NCBI GenBank assembly: GCA_013815685.1
Contig: JACDFR010000001.1
Location: forward strand, 62,001 to 126,000
Reading direction: 5' to 3'
Source of the DNA: Ramlibacter sp.
Lineage (GTDB): Bacteria; Pseudomonadota; Gammaproteobacteria; Burkholderiales; Burkholderiaceae_C
Length of the DNA stretch: 64,000 nt
Shown here: in pieces, positions 26,169-35,273 of the stretch
How positions within the stretch are numbered: position 1 is the first letter of the stretch
Layout of the letters: every line of letters starts with the position of its first letter
Position numbers and translations under genes: made by a program
Notes under the pieces: model-generated
The model's input: only the letters and a program-made list of their open reading frames with translations
What the model was told of the DNA's origin: nothing
Database searches by the model: none

Positions 26169-26875
26169 AGAGCTGGCAGGAAGATCTGCTGACCAGTGCC
26201 ATACAGGCGGGAGGGGAGCTCGAGATTTTCTCGAGCATCGAAGCGGCGGCGCACGCGCTCGGCTTCGAGTATTGCGCTTACGGCTTTCGCGCGCCGGTCC
26301 CACTCACCAACCCCAAGACCGTGCTGCTGAACAATTATCCGCAGCAATGGCGTGAGCGATACGAAAAAGCGGGATACCTCCAGACCGACCCGACCGTGTT
26401 GCACGCCCGAAAGTCTCAAACGCCGCTGGTGTGGGACGACCGCATGTTCGCTTCCGCGCGCGACCTGTGGGAGGAAGCGCGCTCGTTCGGCCTTCGCGTG
26501 GGCTGGGCACAGTCGAGCCTGGATGGCGTGGGGGTCGGCGGGATGCTGACGCTGGCGCGATCCGGGGAACCCCTGACGCAGGTGGAACTGGACTGCAAGG
26601 AGCACCAACTGCGCTGGCTGGTGCACACCGCGCACATGTCGCTCGCCCGGGTGCTGAAGGCCAAGCAGCCGGAGCACGATATCTGCCTCACCTTCAGGGA
26701 GCTGGAAATACTGAAGTGGACCGCCGATGGAAAGTCTTCCCAAGAGATCGCGGACATCCTGGCTGTTTCCAAGAACACCGTCGACTTCCACGTGAAAAAC
26801 GCAGTGGCCAAGATGCAGACCGCAAACAAGACCGCGGCCACCGTGCGCGCCGCGATGCTCGGTCTGCTGAACTAG
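26165..26875 (+). CDS. LuxR-family acyl-homoserine-lactone receptor
   Basis: A 236-residue quorum-sensing regulator. The N-terminal autoinducer-binding domain keeps the usual ligand residues: Trp and Tyr in QQWRERYEKAGY, Asp-Pro in QTDPTV, and Trp in VWDDRMF. The C-terminal LuxR helix-turn-helix reads TFRELEILKWTADGKSSQEIA and NTVDFHVKNAVAKM. AGGAGG lies five bases before the ATG. It sits where the two biosynthetic arms converge, and no luxI is adjacent. The two luxI genes are 18-20 kb away at the far end of the minus-strand arm. It is the only LuxR with an AHL domain in this window, so it is the likely receptor for both signals. Confidence 0.92.
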   Translation: MKSWQEDLLTSAIQAGGELEIFSSIEAAAHALGFEYCAYGFRAPVPLTNPKTVLLNNYPQQWRERYEKAGYLQTDPTVLHARKSQTPLVWDDRMFASARDLWEEARSFGLRVGWAQSSLDGVGVGGMLTLARSGEPLTQVELDCKEHQLRWLVHTAHMSLARVLKAKQPEHDICLTFRELEILKWTADGKSSQEIADILAVSKNTVDFHVKNAVAKMQTANKTAATVRAAMLGLLN

Positions 26876-26903
26876 AGGCGGCGCCGCCGCGTTGCCTTTG
26901 TGT

Positions 26904-28019
26904 TCAGCGCGCCTGTTCGTGGTCGGGCCAGGCGCCGGTGTAGATGGCGGTTGGCCGGATCAGGCGATTGTTCTCGGACTGCTCCAGGACATGAGCAGAC
27001 CAGCCGACGATACGGCTGCAGCAGAATGTGGGCGTGTAGAGCTCCTTGGGCACGTTGACCGAACGAAGAACTGCCGCTGCCCAGAACTCGATGTTGGGGT
27101 AGAGGTTACGTCCCGGCTTGTATTGCTCCAGCAGGCGTACCGCGACCTCTTCCACATGCAGGCTCAGCTTCAACAGCTTGCTCGCCTCCGTGTTGTGCTG
27201 GGCCACGTACTTGAGCGCAGCCGCGCGTGGATCCCATGTCTTGTAGACCCGGTGGCCGAAACCCATCAACCGGTCGCCGCGCTCGATCTTCAGGCGCATG
27301 ACTTCTTCAGCCCGCTCCTCGACACCGATCTCGTCGAGCAGGTCGTCCACCTTGGAGGGTGCACCGCCGTGCAGCGGGCCGATCAATGCGCCGATGGCGG
27401 CGCAAATCGCGGAAACAAGGTCCGCCTGCGTGGCCACGACCACGCGCGCAGTAAAGGTGGAGGCGTTGATCTCGTGGTCCATGCTCAGGATGAGGTACGC
27501 GGACAAAGCGCGCACCAAGCCGGCTTCGAGCGCACGACCGTTGAGCATGTACAAATAGTTTTCCACATGGCCGAGCGACGCATGCGGCTCGACCGGTTCG
27601 GTACCGTTCACGCTGGCATACCGGTATGCCAGGATGGTGGGCGTCATGGCGATCAGCGACAGTGCCTGATCGGCGGTGGGAGGGTATTCCGTCCCTTCGG
27701 GCGCAGTGACGAGCGACAGGACCGAGCGCAGCACGGCCATGTAGGGAACGCCCTTGGGCATCGAGCGGATCACCGTCTTGAGTTCGCTCGGCAGTGCGCG
27801 CAGCGAGATAAGCTTTTGCGTCACATCCTTCAGTTGCACAGCGTCGGGCAGGGAGCCGAACAGCACCAGATGGAGAATCTCCTCGAAGCTCTTGTCCCTG
27901 GCCAGCTCGCCGGCCCAGTGGCCGCGATAGACCAGTTCGCCCTTGATGCCGTCAACGTGCGTAATCTTCGACTCCGCAATCGCGATGCCTTCCAATCCGA
28001 TGTTCAGTTCGCGTTTCAA
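26904..28019 (-). CDS. Citrate synthase-family enzyme with substituted catalytic aspartate
   Basis: A 371-residue type I citrate/2-methylcitrate synthase-like protein. The two catalytic histidines are present in GPLHGGAP and GFGHRVYK, and the C-terminal acyl-binding part SRIVGWSAHVLEQ ends in a recognisable RPTAIYTG. The third catalytic residue, normally Asp in NVDFYSG, is Glu311 here (PNIEFW). This change at the base that deprotonates acetyl-CoA suggests an altered Claisen substrate or mechanism. It ends the minus-strand arm, separated by 92 bp from the ABC permease gene, and probably has its own promoter. A plain housekeeping gltA is less likely, given its context and length. Confidence 0.85.
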   Translation of the reverse strand: MKRELNIGLEGIAIAESKITHVDGIKGELVYRGHWAGELARDKSFEEILHLVLFGSLPDAVQLKDVTQKLISLRALPSELKTVIRSMPKGVPYMAVLRSVLSLVTAPEGTEYPPTADQALSLIAMTPTILAYRYASVNGTEPVEPHASLGHVENYLYMLNGRALEAGLVRALSAYLILSMDHEINASTFTARVVVATQADLVSAICAAIGALIGPLHGGAPSKVDDLLDEIGVEERAEEVMRLKIERGDRLMGFGHRVYKTWDPRAAALKYVAQHNTEASKLLKLSLHVEEVAVRLLEQYKPGRNLYPNIEFWAAAVLRSVNVPKELYTPTFCCSRIVGWSAHVLEQSENNRLIRPTAIYTGAWPDHEQAR

Positions 28020-28112
28020 GTCAAGTCCCTTCAGGAAATATGATCAGATTGTTGCAGCGCTGGGCTAAACGGCTGGAGTATACGACGTGGCGAGACCGTT
28101 TTGCACTTCGGA

Positions 28113-28973
28113 TCATCCCCCCCGAATCAATAGTGTTTGTACGTAGTCGATGACTTTGGAGAACAGCCCGCCGATGATCATCAGCGTCAGGATGGCGACC
28201 ATCATGTCGGGCGCGCTGCCTCGGCCTTCGGCCTCGATGATCACCCGCCCCAGACCGCGCTCGGCACCGATGAACTCGCCCACCACCACCCCGATCAGCG
28301 AATAGGAGAACGCCGGGGTGAGCGAGGAGAAAACCCAGATCGCCGCGGAGGGGATGACAACCTTCATCATCTGCTGAACCTTGGAGGCACCCAGCAGCTT
28401 GCTGACATTGATCAGGTCCTGGTTGGTCTGGAGCACACCGTTGTAAGTGTTGAAAAACACCAGGAAAAAAACGATCATCAGCGAAGACACGATTTTGGAA
28501 GCATCGCCCAGCCCGAAGATCATGATGATCAGGGGCACCAGCGCGATCCGTGGGATGGAATTGAAGGCGATGATGTAAGGCGAGAACACGCGCGCCAGGA
28601 AACGCGACCGGCCCAGGACGAGACCGGCGAGAAAGCCGCTGCCCACCCCGATGGCGAAGCCCCAGAACGTATTCCTGAGCGTGACGAGGGTAGCGATCCA
28701 GAGATTGTTTTCGCTCCTGGACAGGCACTTGGCGAACGCCTGCTCATCGCTTGCGATCCAGACTCCCTCACGGCTCTCCAGGCAACTCATCCGCAGGAAC
28801 TGCGCCCAGATCTCCGAGGGCCTGGACACGAAGTACGGGTCCAGGAACTCCGGGATAAGCCACGGCAAATTGCTGCGGGCGGCGAAGCCCCACTCCCAGA
28901 CCGCCAGGACAGTGACCAGGATCGCCACCCGCCAGAACGCCACCGCCCGCCACGACACCTGCTGCGTGCTCAT
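28113..28973 (-). CDS. ABC importer permease (SsuC/TauC type)
   Basis: A 286-residue integral membrane protein with about six hydrophobic segments and the binding-protein-dependent loop around FNSIPRIALVPLIIMIFGLGDAS (the EAA-like region). It belongs to the nitrate/sulfonate/taurine permease family. It overlaps the ATPase gene by 4 bp and forms a complete importer with the next two genes. The substrate is unknown. Confidence 0.87.
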   Translation of the reverse strand: MSTQQVSWRAVAFWRVAILVTVLAVWEWGFAARSNLPWLIPEFLDPYFVSRPSEIWAQFLRMSCLESREGVWIASDEQAFAKCLSRSENNLWIATLVTLRNTFWGFAIGVGSGFLAGLVLGRSRFLARVFSPYIIAFNSIPRIALVPLIIMIFGLGDASKIVSSLMIVFFLVFFNTYNGVLQTNQDLINVSKLLGASKVQQMMKVVIPSAAIWVFSSLTPAFSYSLIGVVVGEFIGAERGLGRVIIEAEGRGSAPDMMVAILTLMIIGGLFSKVIDYVQTLLIRGG

Positions 28974-29827
28974 TCGGCCTTTCCTTTCACGAACTCTTCA
29001 CCCAGCGAATGCCAGATCTCGGAGAACAACGTGGCGTATTGCGCCGACTCGCGGATGCGCACGGCATCCCTGGGGCGCGGCAGCTTCACTTCGAAGATGT
29101 CCTTCACGCGGCCCGGCCGGGCCGATAGCAGGACGATCCGGTCCGACAAGGTGATGGCCTCGCCGAGATCGTGCGTCACGAAAAGGACTGTCTGGCGCTC
29201 GGACTCCCACACATCCAGAAGTAGTTTGTGCATCTCCAGCTTGGTGTGCGTGTCCAGGGCGCCGAACGGCTCGTCCATCAGCAGGATGCCCGGGCGCATG
29301 ATCAGCGTGCGCATCAGAGAGACACGCTGCCGCATCCCGCCGGACAGCATCTTCGGATAAGCGTTCTCGAAGCCGCTGAGGCCGGCCTTGTCGATGGCCT
29401 CCATCACCCTGGCCTCGCGCACCGCCTTGGGCACGCCCGCGACTTCCAGCCCGAGCGCGATGTTCTGCTTGGCCGTTCGCCACGGGTAGCAGGTGTCCTT
29501 CTGGAACACGTAGCCCACCTTTTCGGCAACGCCCCCCGACGTCACGGGCTGGCCGTCGATCAGGATGTCGCCCGATGTGCTTTCGAGCAATCCGGGGATC
29601 ATGTTCAGTATCGTGCTCTTGCCCGATCCCGACGGCCCGATCAGGGAGACGAATTCGCCTTCGCGCACCGAGAGCGACACGTTGTCCACCGCCCGGAAAA
29701 TTCCCTCGGGCAGGACGAAGTCGCGCGTGAGGTTGCGCAGCTCCACACGCACCTGCGCATCGGGCTCTGCCGGGGGCACCAGCCGTACGCCGGGCACGGC
29801 CGGGCGTAACGAATGGAGTTCAGCCAT
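28970..29827 (-). CDS. ABC importer ATP-binding protein (SsuB/TauB type)
   Basis: The 285-residue ATPase of the importer. Walker A is GPSGSGKST near residue 63, the ABC signature is MLSGGMRQRVSL, and Walker B is ILLMDEPFGALD, followed by the switch histidine in FVTHDLGEAI. About 40 extra residues precede the ABC domain. Overlaps of 4 and 8 bp with its neighbours indicate a single transcript. Confidence 0.9.
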   Translation of the reverse strand: MAELHSLRPAVPGVRLVPPAEPDAQVRVELRNLTRDFVLPEGIFRAVDNVSLSVREGEFVSLIGPSGSGKSTILNMIPGLLESTSGDILIDGQPVTSGGVAEKVGYVFQKDTCYPWRTAKQNIALGLEVAGVPKAVREARVMEAIDKAGLSGFENAYPKMLSGGMRQRVSLMRTLIMRPGILLMDEPFGALDTHTKLEMHKLLLDVWESERQTVLFVTHDLGEAITLSDRIVLLSARPGRVKDIFEVKLPRPRDAVRIRESAQYATLFSEIWHSLGEEFVKGKAE

Positions 29828-30878
29828 ATTTGTCCTTGCTGTTGCTGATGAAGCGCAAGTCGACAGCCTCTTCGAATGTCACGGGTTTCATGCCGGTGCT
29901 TTCACGGAACCAGATCGGGCTGCCGTTGCGAAATGACGAGGCACTGACCAGCCCGCTGTAATTCAACATCGGCTTGTAGAACGCGAGCTCCTTCAGGGCG
30001 AGCTCCTTGCCCTGGTCGGCCAGATACTTTTCTCCCGTGGAGTTCCAGATCGCCTCCGGCGACGCCGTCTTGATCCACTGCAGGGACCGGTAGATGCCGT
30101 TCACGTATTTCTGGACGAGCTCCGGCTCCTTCTCGACGGTCGACTGCAATGCATAGATGCAGGTCACCGGCACCGGCCCCTTGAAGACCTTGTTCCATGC
30201 CCGCACGTCGGTAGCGTCGAAGATCACGGCGCCGAAGCCTTTCGCCACCGATTCCAGCTGCCATGACGGCGCAGCCACGATGGCGTCGAACTTGCCGGTC
30301 TTGAGTCCACCCACCATGGTCTGCGTCACGCCCCCGCCCACCCAGTGGAAGCGGGCGTCCAGGCCCATCTGCTCCGTCACATAGCTGGCATAGACGTGCT
30401 GCCCGCCCCCGATCGTCGATACCGCCATTACCGGCTTCGAGCCGTCCGGGCGTTTCCACTCGGCCAGGCGCTCGAGAGTTGTGAGCCCCTTCGCGTGAAG
30501 GTCCTTGCGGATCACCACGTTCGTGTAGGGGCAGCGCTCGTCGATCGCCAGCAGGATCTTCGCGGGCCGCGCCCGGTTGATGAGCTGGATTGCGTGGCTC
30601 GAATCCCCCAGACCGAACATGACCTGCCCCGCCGCGACGATTTCCCGCAGTTTGGATCCGCCGTTCGAGCTGATCAGCTTCAGGCTCAGTCCCTCGGGCG
30701 CCATGAGCTTTTCCGTCATCGCGACGAGGTGGGGCAGGTAGTTCACGATGTGGGCGGGGCTGCCCGCAACCACTTCCCGGGCACTGCCGCTGCTCGCGGC
30801 AGCCCGGGATGGCAGCGCGCCGAAAGCCATCGCCGCGCCCATTCCCATCAGTAGTTCACGCCTGCTGTAACTGTGCAT
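29820..30878 (-). CDS. ABC importer substrate-binding protein (SsuA/NMT1-like)
   Basis: A 352-residue periplasmic binding protein. The N-terminus has an SRRELLM sequence followed by a hydrophobic stretch ending at RAAA, consistent with Tat-dependent export. The mature part resembles SsuA/THI5-like proteins, which bind sulfonates, nitrate or pyrimidine precursors (LPHLVAMTEKLMAPEGL, VGGGVTQTMVGGLKTG). The ligand cannot be called from sequence. It leads the three-gene importer, which follows the iron-type importer by 21 bp. Confidence 0.82.
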   Translation of the reverse strand: MHSYSRRELLMGMGAAMAFGALPSRAAASSGSAREVVAGSPAHIVNYLPHLVAMTEKLMAPEGLSLKLISSNGGSKLREIVAAGQVMFGLGDSSHAIQLINRARPAKILLAIDERCPYTNVVIRKDLHAKGLTTLERLAEWKRPDGSKPVMAVSTIGGGQHVYASYVTEQMGLDARFHWVGGGVTQTMVGGLKTGKFDAIVAAPSWQLESVAKGFGAVIFDATDVRAWNKVFKGPVPVTCIYALQSTVEKEPELVQKYVNGIYRSLQWIKTASPEAIWNSTGEKYLADQGKELALKELAFYKPMLNYSGLVSASSFRNGSPIWFRESTGMKPVTFEEAVDLRFISNSKDKYG

Positions 30879-30899
30879 GTTTGTCTCCGCTGCTCGTGG

Positions 30900-31961
30900 T
30901 CAAGGTTCCTGGTCCGATAAAAGCGCAACGCAATGGGGCTCGATGCCCACATCCACCGTCTGCCCCGGGGTGAGCCGTGTCGCACTTCCGGTCTGCACGG
31001 CGAACCAGTCCCCCATGCCGGTGTCGATCGTGATTTCCGAAGTGCCGCCGAGGTAGCTGACGTTCTTGACCGTGGCGACCAGGCCGCCGTTGAGGTGCTC
31101 GGAGACCCGCACGCCTTCCGGACGCAGCGAGACCTGGACCTTCCCGGGCACTGCGCCGCGATGCGGCACTTGAAATTGCAGGCCGCCGAGCGACAGCCGG
31201 GCGAGTTGCCCGTCAGTGTCGAGCAGTTCCGCGTCGAGAATGTTGCACTCCCCCATGAACGACGCGACGAAGGCATCCCGAGGACGGTGATAGAGCTCCT
31301 GCGGGTCCCCCGCCTGGATGATCCGTCCCTGCTTCATGACGATGACCCGGTCCGAGATCGCAAGTGCCTCCGACTGGTCGTGAGTGACGTAGACCACGGT
31401 GAGCCCCAGGCGCCGCTGCAGGTCCCTGATCTCGTCGCGCATCGCCCGCCGCAGCCGGGTGTCCAGGTTCGACAGGGGCTCGTCGAAGAGCAGGACCTCG
31501 GGTTCCAGCACCAGCGCCCGGGCGATGGCTACGCGCTGCTGCTGGCCCCCGGACAGTTCCGAAGGGAACCGCGCGGCGAGCTCGCCGAGCTTGACGAGGC
31601 TCAATGCCTGCATGGCTTTTTCGTGCGCGACCGTTTTGCGCTGGCGCGCAACGATCAGCCCATAGGCCACGTTGTCCAGCACGCTCATGTGGGGGAACAG
31701 TGCGTAGTTCTGGAAGACCATCGAGACGTTCCGGTCGGCCGCGGACTCGTCGGTCACGTCTCTCGAGCCGATCCGGATGCGTCCCTGGCTGGCCGTTTCC
31801 AGCCCGGCGATCATGCGCAGCGTGGTCGTCTTGCCGCATCCGGACGGCCCCAGCAGCGTGGTGAGGCTGCCGGGCTCGATGGTCATCGAGAGGTCGCGCA
31901 CCGCGACGGACTCGCCGTAGCGCTTCCAGACCCCATCGAAGGCGATTCGCGATGCGTTCAT
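30900..31961 (-). CDS. ABC importer ATP-binding protein (Fe3+/polyamine type)
   Basis: A 353-residue ATPase of the FbpC/PotA group: Walker A GPSGCGKTT near residue 39, signature LSGGQQQRVAIARAL, Walker B EVLLFDEPLSNLD, and a C-terminal TOBE domain from about residue 280 (QVSLRPEGVRV). It overlaps the permease gene by 4 bp. It belongs with the permease and binding protein that follow. Confidence 0.9.
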   Translation of the reverse strand: MNASRIAFDGVWKRYGESVAVRDLSMTIEPGSLTTLLGPSGCGKTTTLRMIAGLETASQGRIRIGSRDVTDESAADRNVSMVFQNYALFPHMSVLDNVAYGLIVARQRKTVAHEKAMQALSLVKLGELAARFPSELSGGQQQRVAIARALVLEPEVLLFDEPLSNLDTRLRRAMRDEIRDLQRRLGLTVVYVTHDQSEALAISDRVIVMKQGRIIQAGDPQELYHRPRDAFVASFMGECNILDAELLDTDGQLARLSLGGLQFQVPHRGAVPGKVQVSLRPEGVRVSEHLNGGLVATVKNVSYLGGTSEITIDTGMGDWFAVQTGSATRLTPGQTVDVGIEPHCVALLSDQEP

Positions 31962-34177
31962 CCTGCAGTTCCTCCAAGAACGGCCATGCCGGGCGAGGCG
32001 CTGCGGCGGGCTATCTGGCGCTCGCCGACCAGCACGCGAATCAGCCCCAGGGCGGCAACAGACAATGCGATCAGGACGGTGCTGTAGGCGACCGCGACGC
32101 CGTAGTCGCCGTTCAGTATCCGGTTGACGATGAAGGTCGTGGCCATTTCATGATCGGCCGACACGAGGAAGATGACCGCGCTGATGCTCGTGGCCGTCCG
32201 CACGAACCCGTACATGAGCGTTCCGATCAGCACCGGACGCAACAGAGGCAGGTCCACTTTCCGGAAGGTATAGAAACTCCGTGCGCCGAGCGTCGCCGAA
32301 GCTTCGTCGAGTGTCTTGTCCAACTGGGCCAGGGCGGCCGAGCCGGCCTGTACCGCCACCGGCAGGTTGCGAAACAGCAGGCACAAGCCGATGATCGCGG
32401 CCGTGCCGGTGAGTTCCAGGGGGGGCGTGTTGAAGCAGAGCAGGTAAGCGACCCCCGTGACCGTGCCCGGCACCGCCAGCGAAAGCAGTGTCGAGAACTC
32501 GAAAGCGCGCTTGCCGCGGAAATTGTGGCGGGCGATCACCCAGGCCGTGATCACGCCCATCAGGGCTGTGATGGGGGCCACCACGGCGCCGATCAGCAGG
32601 GTTTCTTTCAGGCTTTCCCAGGCAGTACCCGTCATGCGCAAGCCCCCGGCGTTGCCCCACTCCATTCCGAAAGCACCGACGAAATGCTCCAGGGTCGGGG
32701 TGTAGTTCCTGCCCCAGTTCACGACGAATCCGCCGACCAGGATGAGGGCGAACAGGCCGATCGTGAAAACCGCCCAGGCCACGCCGATGCCCGTGCACGC
32801 ACGGCGGACCCCCGTCGGCAGCGCCGCGTGCAGCCCGCTGTCGCCCTTGCCCGACACCGTGGTGTAGCTCGCGCGGCCCAGCGCCACGCGCTGCAGCAGA
32901 AAGGCGCCGAGCGTGAAGGCCAGGAGGATGGTGGAGTAGACGGCGGCGCGGCCCGGATCCACGTCGGCACCCACGATCGCGAAGAAAATCTCGGTGGCCA
33001 GCACGCTGGTGTTTGCGCCCAGGATCAGGGGGTTGCCGAAGTCCGCCAGGGTCTCGACGAAGGTGATCAGAAACGCGCTCACCAGCCCGGGGCGCATCAG
33101 CGGCAGCGACACGTCCATGAACGTGCGCCAGCGGCCCGCCCTGAGGGTCTGGGCCGCCTCTTCCAGGGTGGGGGAGACGCCCTCCACGACGGTGATGAGG
33201 ACGATGAACGCCACTGGCGTGAAGGCGAATACTTCGGCCAGGATTACGCCGGGCATGCCGTAGATCCAGCGCGTCGGTTCGATGCCGAATGCCCACTCGA
33301 GGCCCGTGTTCACGAGGCCGGAACGGCCGAACAGCAGAATGAAGCCCATCCCCACCACGAATGGCGGTGTCACCATTGGCAGCAGGGCGGCCAGGCGCAC
33401 CCATTTGTTCCACCGCGATTGTGTCCGCGTCAGCATCAAGGCCAGGGCCAGTCCGAAAACGGTGCACAGAGTCGCGGTGACGAGTCCCAGAAAAAGCGTG
33501 TTCCAGACCACTCCGCAGCCTTGGCCGGCCAGCACGCCCGACAGCGGGCCGCAGCCCAGGCCCCAGAGCCGCAGCGTGGCCAGGCGCTGGATGAAGCGCT
33601 GCACGCCCGACACGCCGCTGGTGTCGCTGAACCCGTTGGCCAGCATGACCAGCGTCGGAACCACGGTGAACAACAGCAGGAGTGCCACGCTGGCAAGCAC
33701 GACCCCAGCCACAAATCCGTCGCCACCGAACCGGCCGGCCTGCGCCAGCCCGATGCACAGCCAGGCGAGGGCGGTCAAGGCGTAGAGGCTGGCGCCAAGA
33801 CCGAAGGGTCGGGCTTCTCCGAACACGCCCAGCCCGGCCAGCGACAGGAGCACGAGGCCCAGCGCTCCGGCGAACTGGAGCACGGCCGCGAACGCGCCCG
33901 TCGGAATGCGCGGCAGCGCCATCGCGGCGACGATAAATGGAAGGGCCAGGAGCGCAGGACCCGCCCCGCCGCCCATGCCCAATCCACGAACCAGCGCCAT
34001 CTCCGCGCCTTCGCTCCAGAGACTGGCCGGTGACGCCAGGAACCAGATGGCCTCGGGCGAGCCTTGCCAGGGCACCAGCGTGCAGGCCGCCAGCGCCGCA
34101 AGCGCCCAGCAAGCCGCGAGCATCCTGTGGCGCCAGGACGCGCACTGCTGCAGGCGCGGTTGCCGCTGGTGGGCCAT
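31958..34177 (-). CDS. ABC importer permease, fused double domain (Fe3+ type)
   Basis: An inner-membrane protein of about 739 residues containing two FbpB-like permease domains in one chain, each with an EAA loop (one at SATLGARSFYTFRKVDLPLLRP, one at EEAAQTLRAGRWRTFMDVSLP). The first roughly 170 residues add further hydrophobic segments beyond the usual length of about 560. The start at 34177 (MAHQRQ) is a choice; upstream frame to 34309 overlaps the binding-protein gene and looks non-coding. The likely cargo is a ferric complex, 2-aminoethylphosphonate or a polyamine. Confidence 0.82.
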   Translation of the reverse strand: MAHQRQPRLQQCASWRHRMLAACWALAALAACTLVPWQGSPEAIWFLASPASLWSEGAEMALVRGLGMGGGAGPALLALPFIVAAMALPRIPTGAFAAVLQFAGALGLVLLSLAGLGVFGEARPFGLGASLYALTALAWLCIGLAQAGRFGGDGFVAGVVLASVALLLLFTVVPTLVMLANGFSDTSGVSGVQRFIQRLATLRLWGLGCGPLSGVLAGQGCGVVWNTLFLGLVTATLCTVFGLALALMLTRTQSRWNKWVRLAALLPMVTPPFVVGMGFILLFGRSGLVNTGLEWAFGIEPTRWIYGMPGVILAEVFAFTPVAFIVLITVVEGVSPTLEEAAQTLRAGRWRTFMDVSLPLMRPGLVSAFLITFVETLADFGNPLILGANTSVLATEIFFAIVGADVDPGRAAVYSTILLAFTLGAFLLQRVALGRASYTTVSGKGDSGLHAALPTGVRRACTGIGVAWAVFTIGLFALILVGGFVVNWGRNYTPTLEHFVGAFGMEWGNAGGLRMTGTAWESLKETLLIGAVVAPITALMGVITAWVIARHNFRGKRAFEFSTLLSLAVPGTVTGVAYLLCFNTPPLELTGTAAIIGLCLLFRNLPVAVQAGSAALAQLDKTLDEASATLGARSFYTFRKVDLPLLRPVLIGTLMYGFVRTATSISAVIFLVSADHEMATTFIVNRILNGDYGVAVAYSTVLIALSVAALGLIRVLVGERQIARRSASPGMAVLGGTAG

Positions 34178-34232
34178 CGAGCCCAGGCTGGGGTGGATGC
34201 CGGACGCGGTGTCGAGGCTCAAGGTGCTCTGC

Positions 34233-35273
34233 TCACTGGGTGCCGAGGATCTCGCGCTCCCAGCGGCCCAACAGGCGCTTGCGCTCCGCCGCCGATCCGA
34301 AGCGGACATAGTCGTACGAAACGACCTTGACCTTACTGGTGTCGGGAATGGCAGGTGACACCGCAGCGGCGCGGGCGGCGGGCAGCGCGTACTGCTTCAA
34401 GGACGCCGGAAGCTCCTGCGCCGGCTTGGACAGGGCCCAGTCGTAGAAGAGCTTGGCGTTCGGCAGGTTGCGAGCGCCCTTGATGATGGCCATCGAACCC
34501 ACTTCGTGGCTCGCGCCCTCGCAGGGCGGCGCCATGCCCACGGGAAACCCGTTCGCGGCCTCGGTCAGTACGCCGTGCAGTACCGCCAGGCCCACGGTTG
34601 CCTCACCTCTCGCAACGGCTTTGAGCGGGCCGGCGCCCGAACGCTGGTAGGTGCTCACCGAGGGATGCAGGGACTTGAGGAATGCGAACGCCGCATCTTC
34701 GCCGAAAGTCTGCACCAGTGTCGCCAGCGCCATATAAGCGGTGCCGGACGATTGGGGATTGGAAAGCTGGATTTCCCCCTTGAACTCGGGCTTGAGAAGG
34801 TCGCGCCAGCACTGGGGCGCGGCCAGCTTCTTCTTCTGCAGCAGTTCCGTGTTGTAGCCCAGCACCAGCAGGGCGCCATATACGCCCACGGTCTTGTAGC
34901 CCGATGGCGCGGTCTGGCGGGTGGCCCACTCGTGCAGTTCCCCGAGCTTGGGCGACCGATACTCCTCCAGCAGGCCCTCTTCCGCGGCCAGCAGGAACGA
35001 GTCCGTCGGGCCGCCCCACCAGACATCGGCCTTCTGGTTGCCCGCCTCCGCCCTCACTTGCGCAAGCAACTCGCCCGTCGGCTTTTGCACCACGCTGACC
35101 TTGACGTCGTGCGCAGACCCGAACCCGTTCGCCAGCCCGCGGCAGACCGCCGCATCCGGATAGGCGCAATAGAGGTTCAAGCGGCCTGCCGCGACGGCGT
35201 GGCCGGCGGCCACGCATCCCAGCAACGCAGATACCAGCGCGCCCAGGCCGCGCAACCGTGCCACCGTGCTCAT
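34233..35273 (-). CDS. ABC importer substrate-binding protein (Fe3+ type)
   Basis: A 346-residue periplasmic protein with a signal peptide (about residues 1-27) and the type 2 binding-protein fold of FutA/FbpA relatives: LNLYCAYPDAAVCRGL, WWGGPTDSFLLAAEEGLLEEY, and late KVVSYDYVRFGSAAERKRLLG. The tyrosine pairs typical of ferric-binding proteins are not evident, so the ligand may differ from free iron. The ATG at 35273 overlaps the ferredoxin stop codon. It lies in the putative quorum-controlled minus-strand arm. Confidence 0.82.
   Translation of the reverse strand: MSTVARLRGLGALVSALLGCVAAGHAVAAGRLNLYCAYPDAAVCRGLANGFGSAHDVKVSVVQKPTGELLAQVRAEAGNQKADVWWGGPTDSFLLAAEEGLLEEYRSPKLGELHEWATRQTAPSGYKTVGVYGALLVLGYNTELLQKKKLAAPQCWRDLLKPEFKGEIQLSNPQSSGTAYMALATLVQTFGEDAAFAFLKSLHPSVSTYQRSGAGPLKAVARGEATVGLAVLHGVLTEAANGFPVGMAPPCEGASHEVGSMAIIKGARNLPNAKLFYDWALSKPAQELPASLKQYALPAARAAAVSPAIPDTSKVKVVSYDYVRFGSAAERKRLLGRWEREILGTQ

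Noticed and set aside
26877..26888. GGCGGCGCCGCC palindrome between luxR and the citrate synthase gene, as a bidirectional terminator
   Set aside because: It has no loop of useful size and no T-run on either side, and such GC palindromes are frequent at this base composition.
31952..34033. 693-codon plus-strand frame opposite the double permease gene
   Set aside because: Its composition is rich in Gln, Gly, His and Arg, as expected for the complement of a hydrophobic membrane protein.
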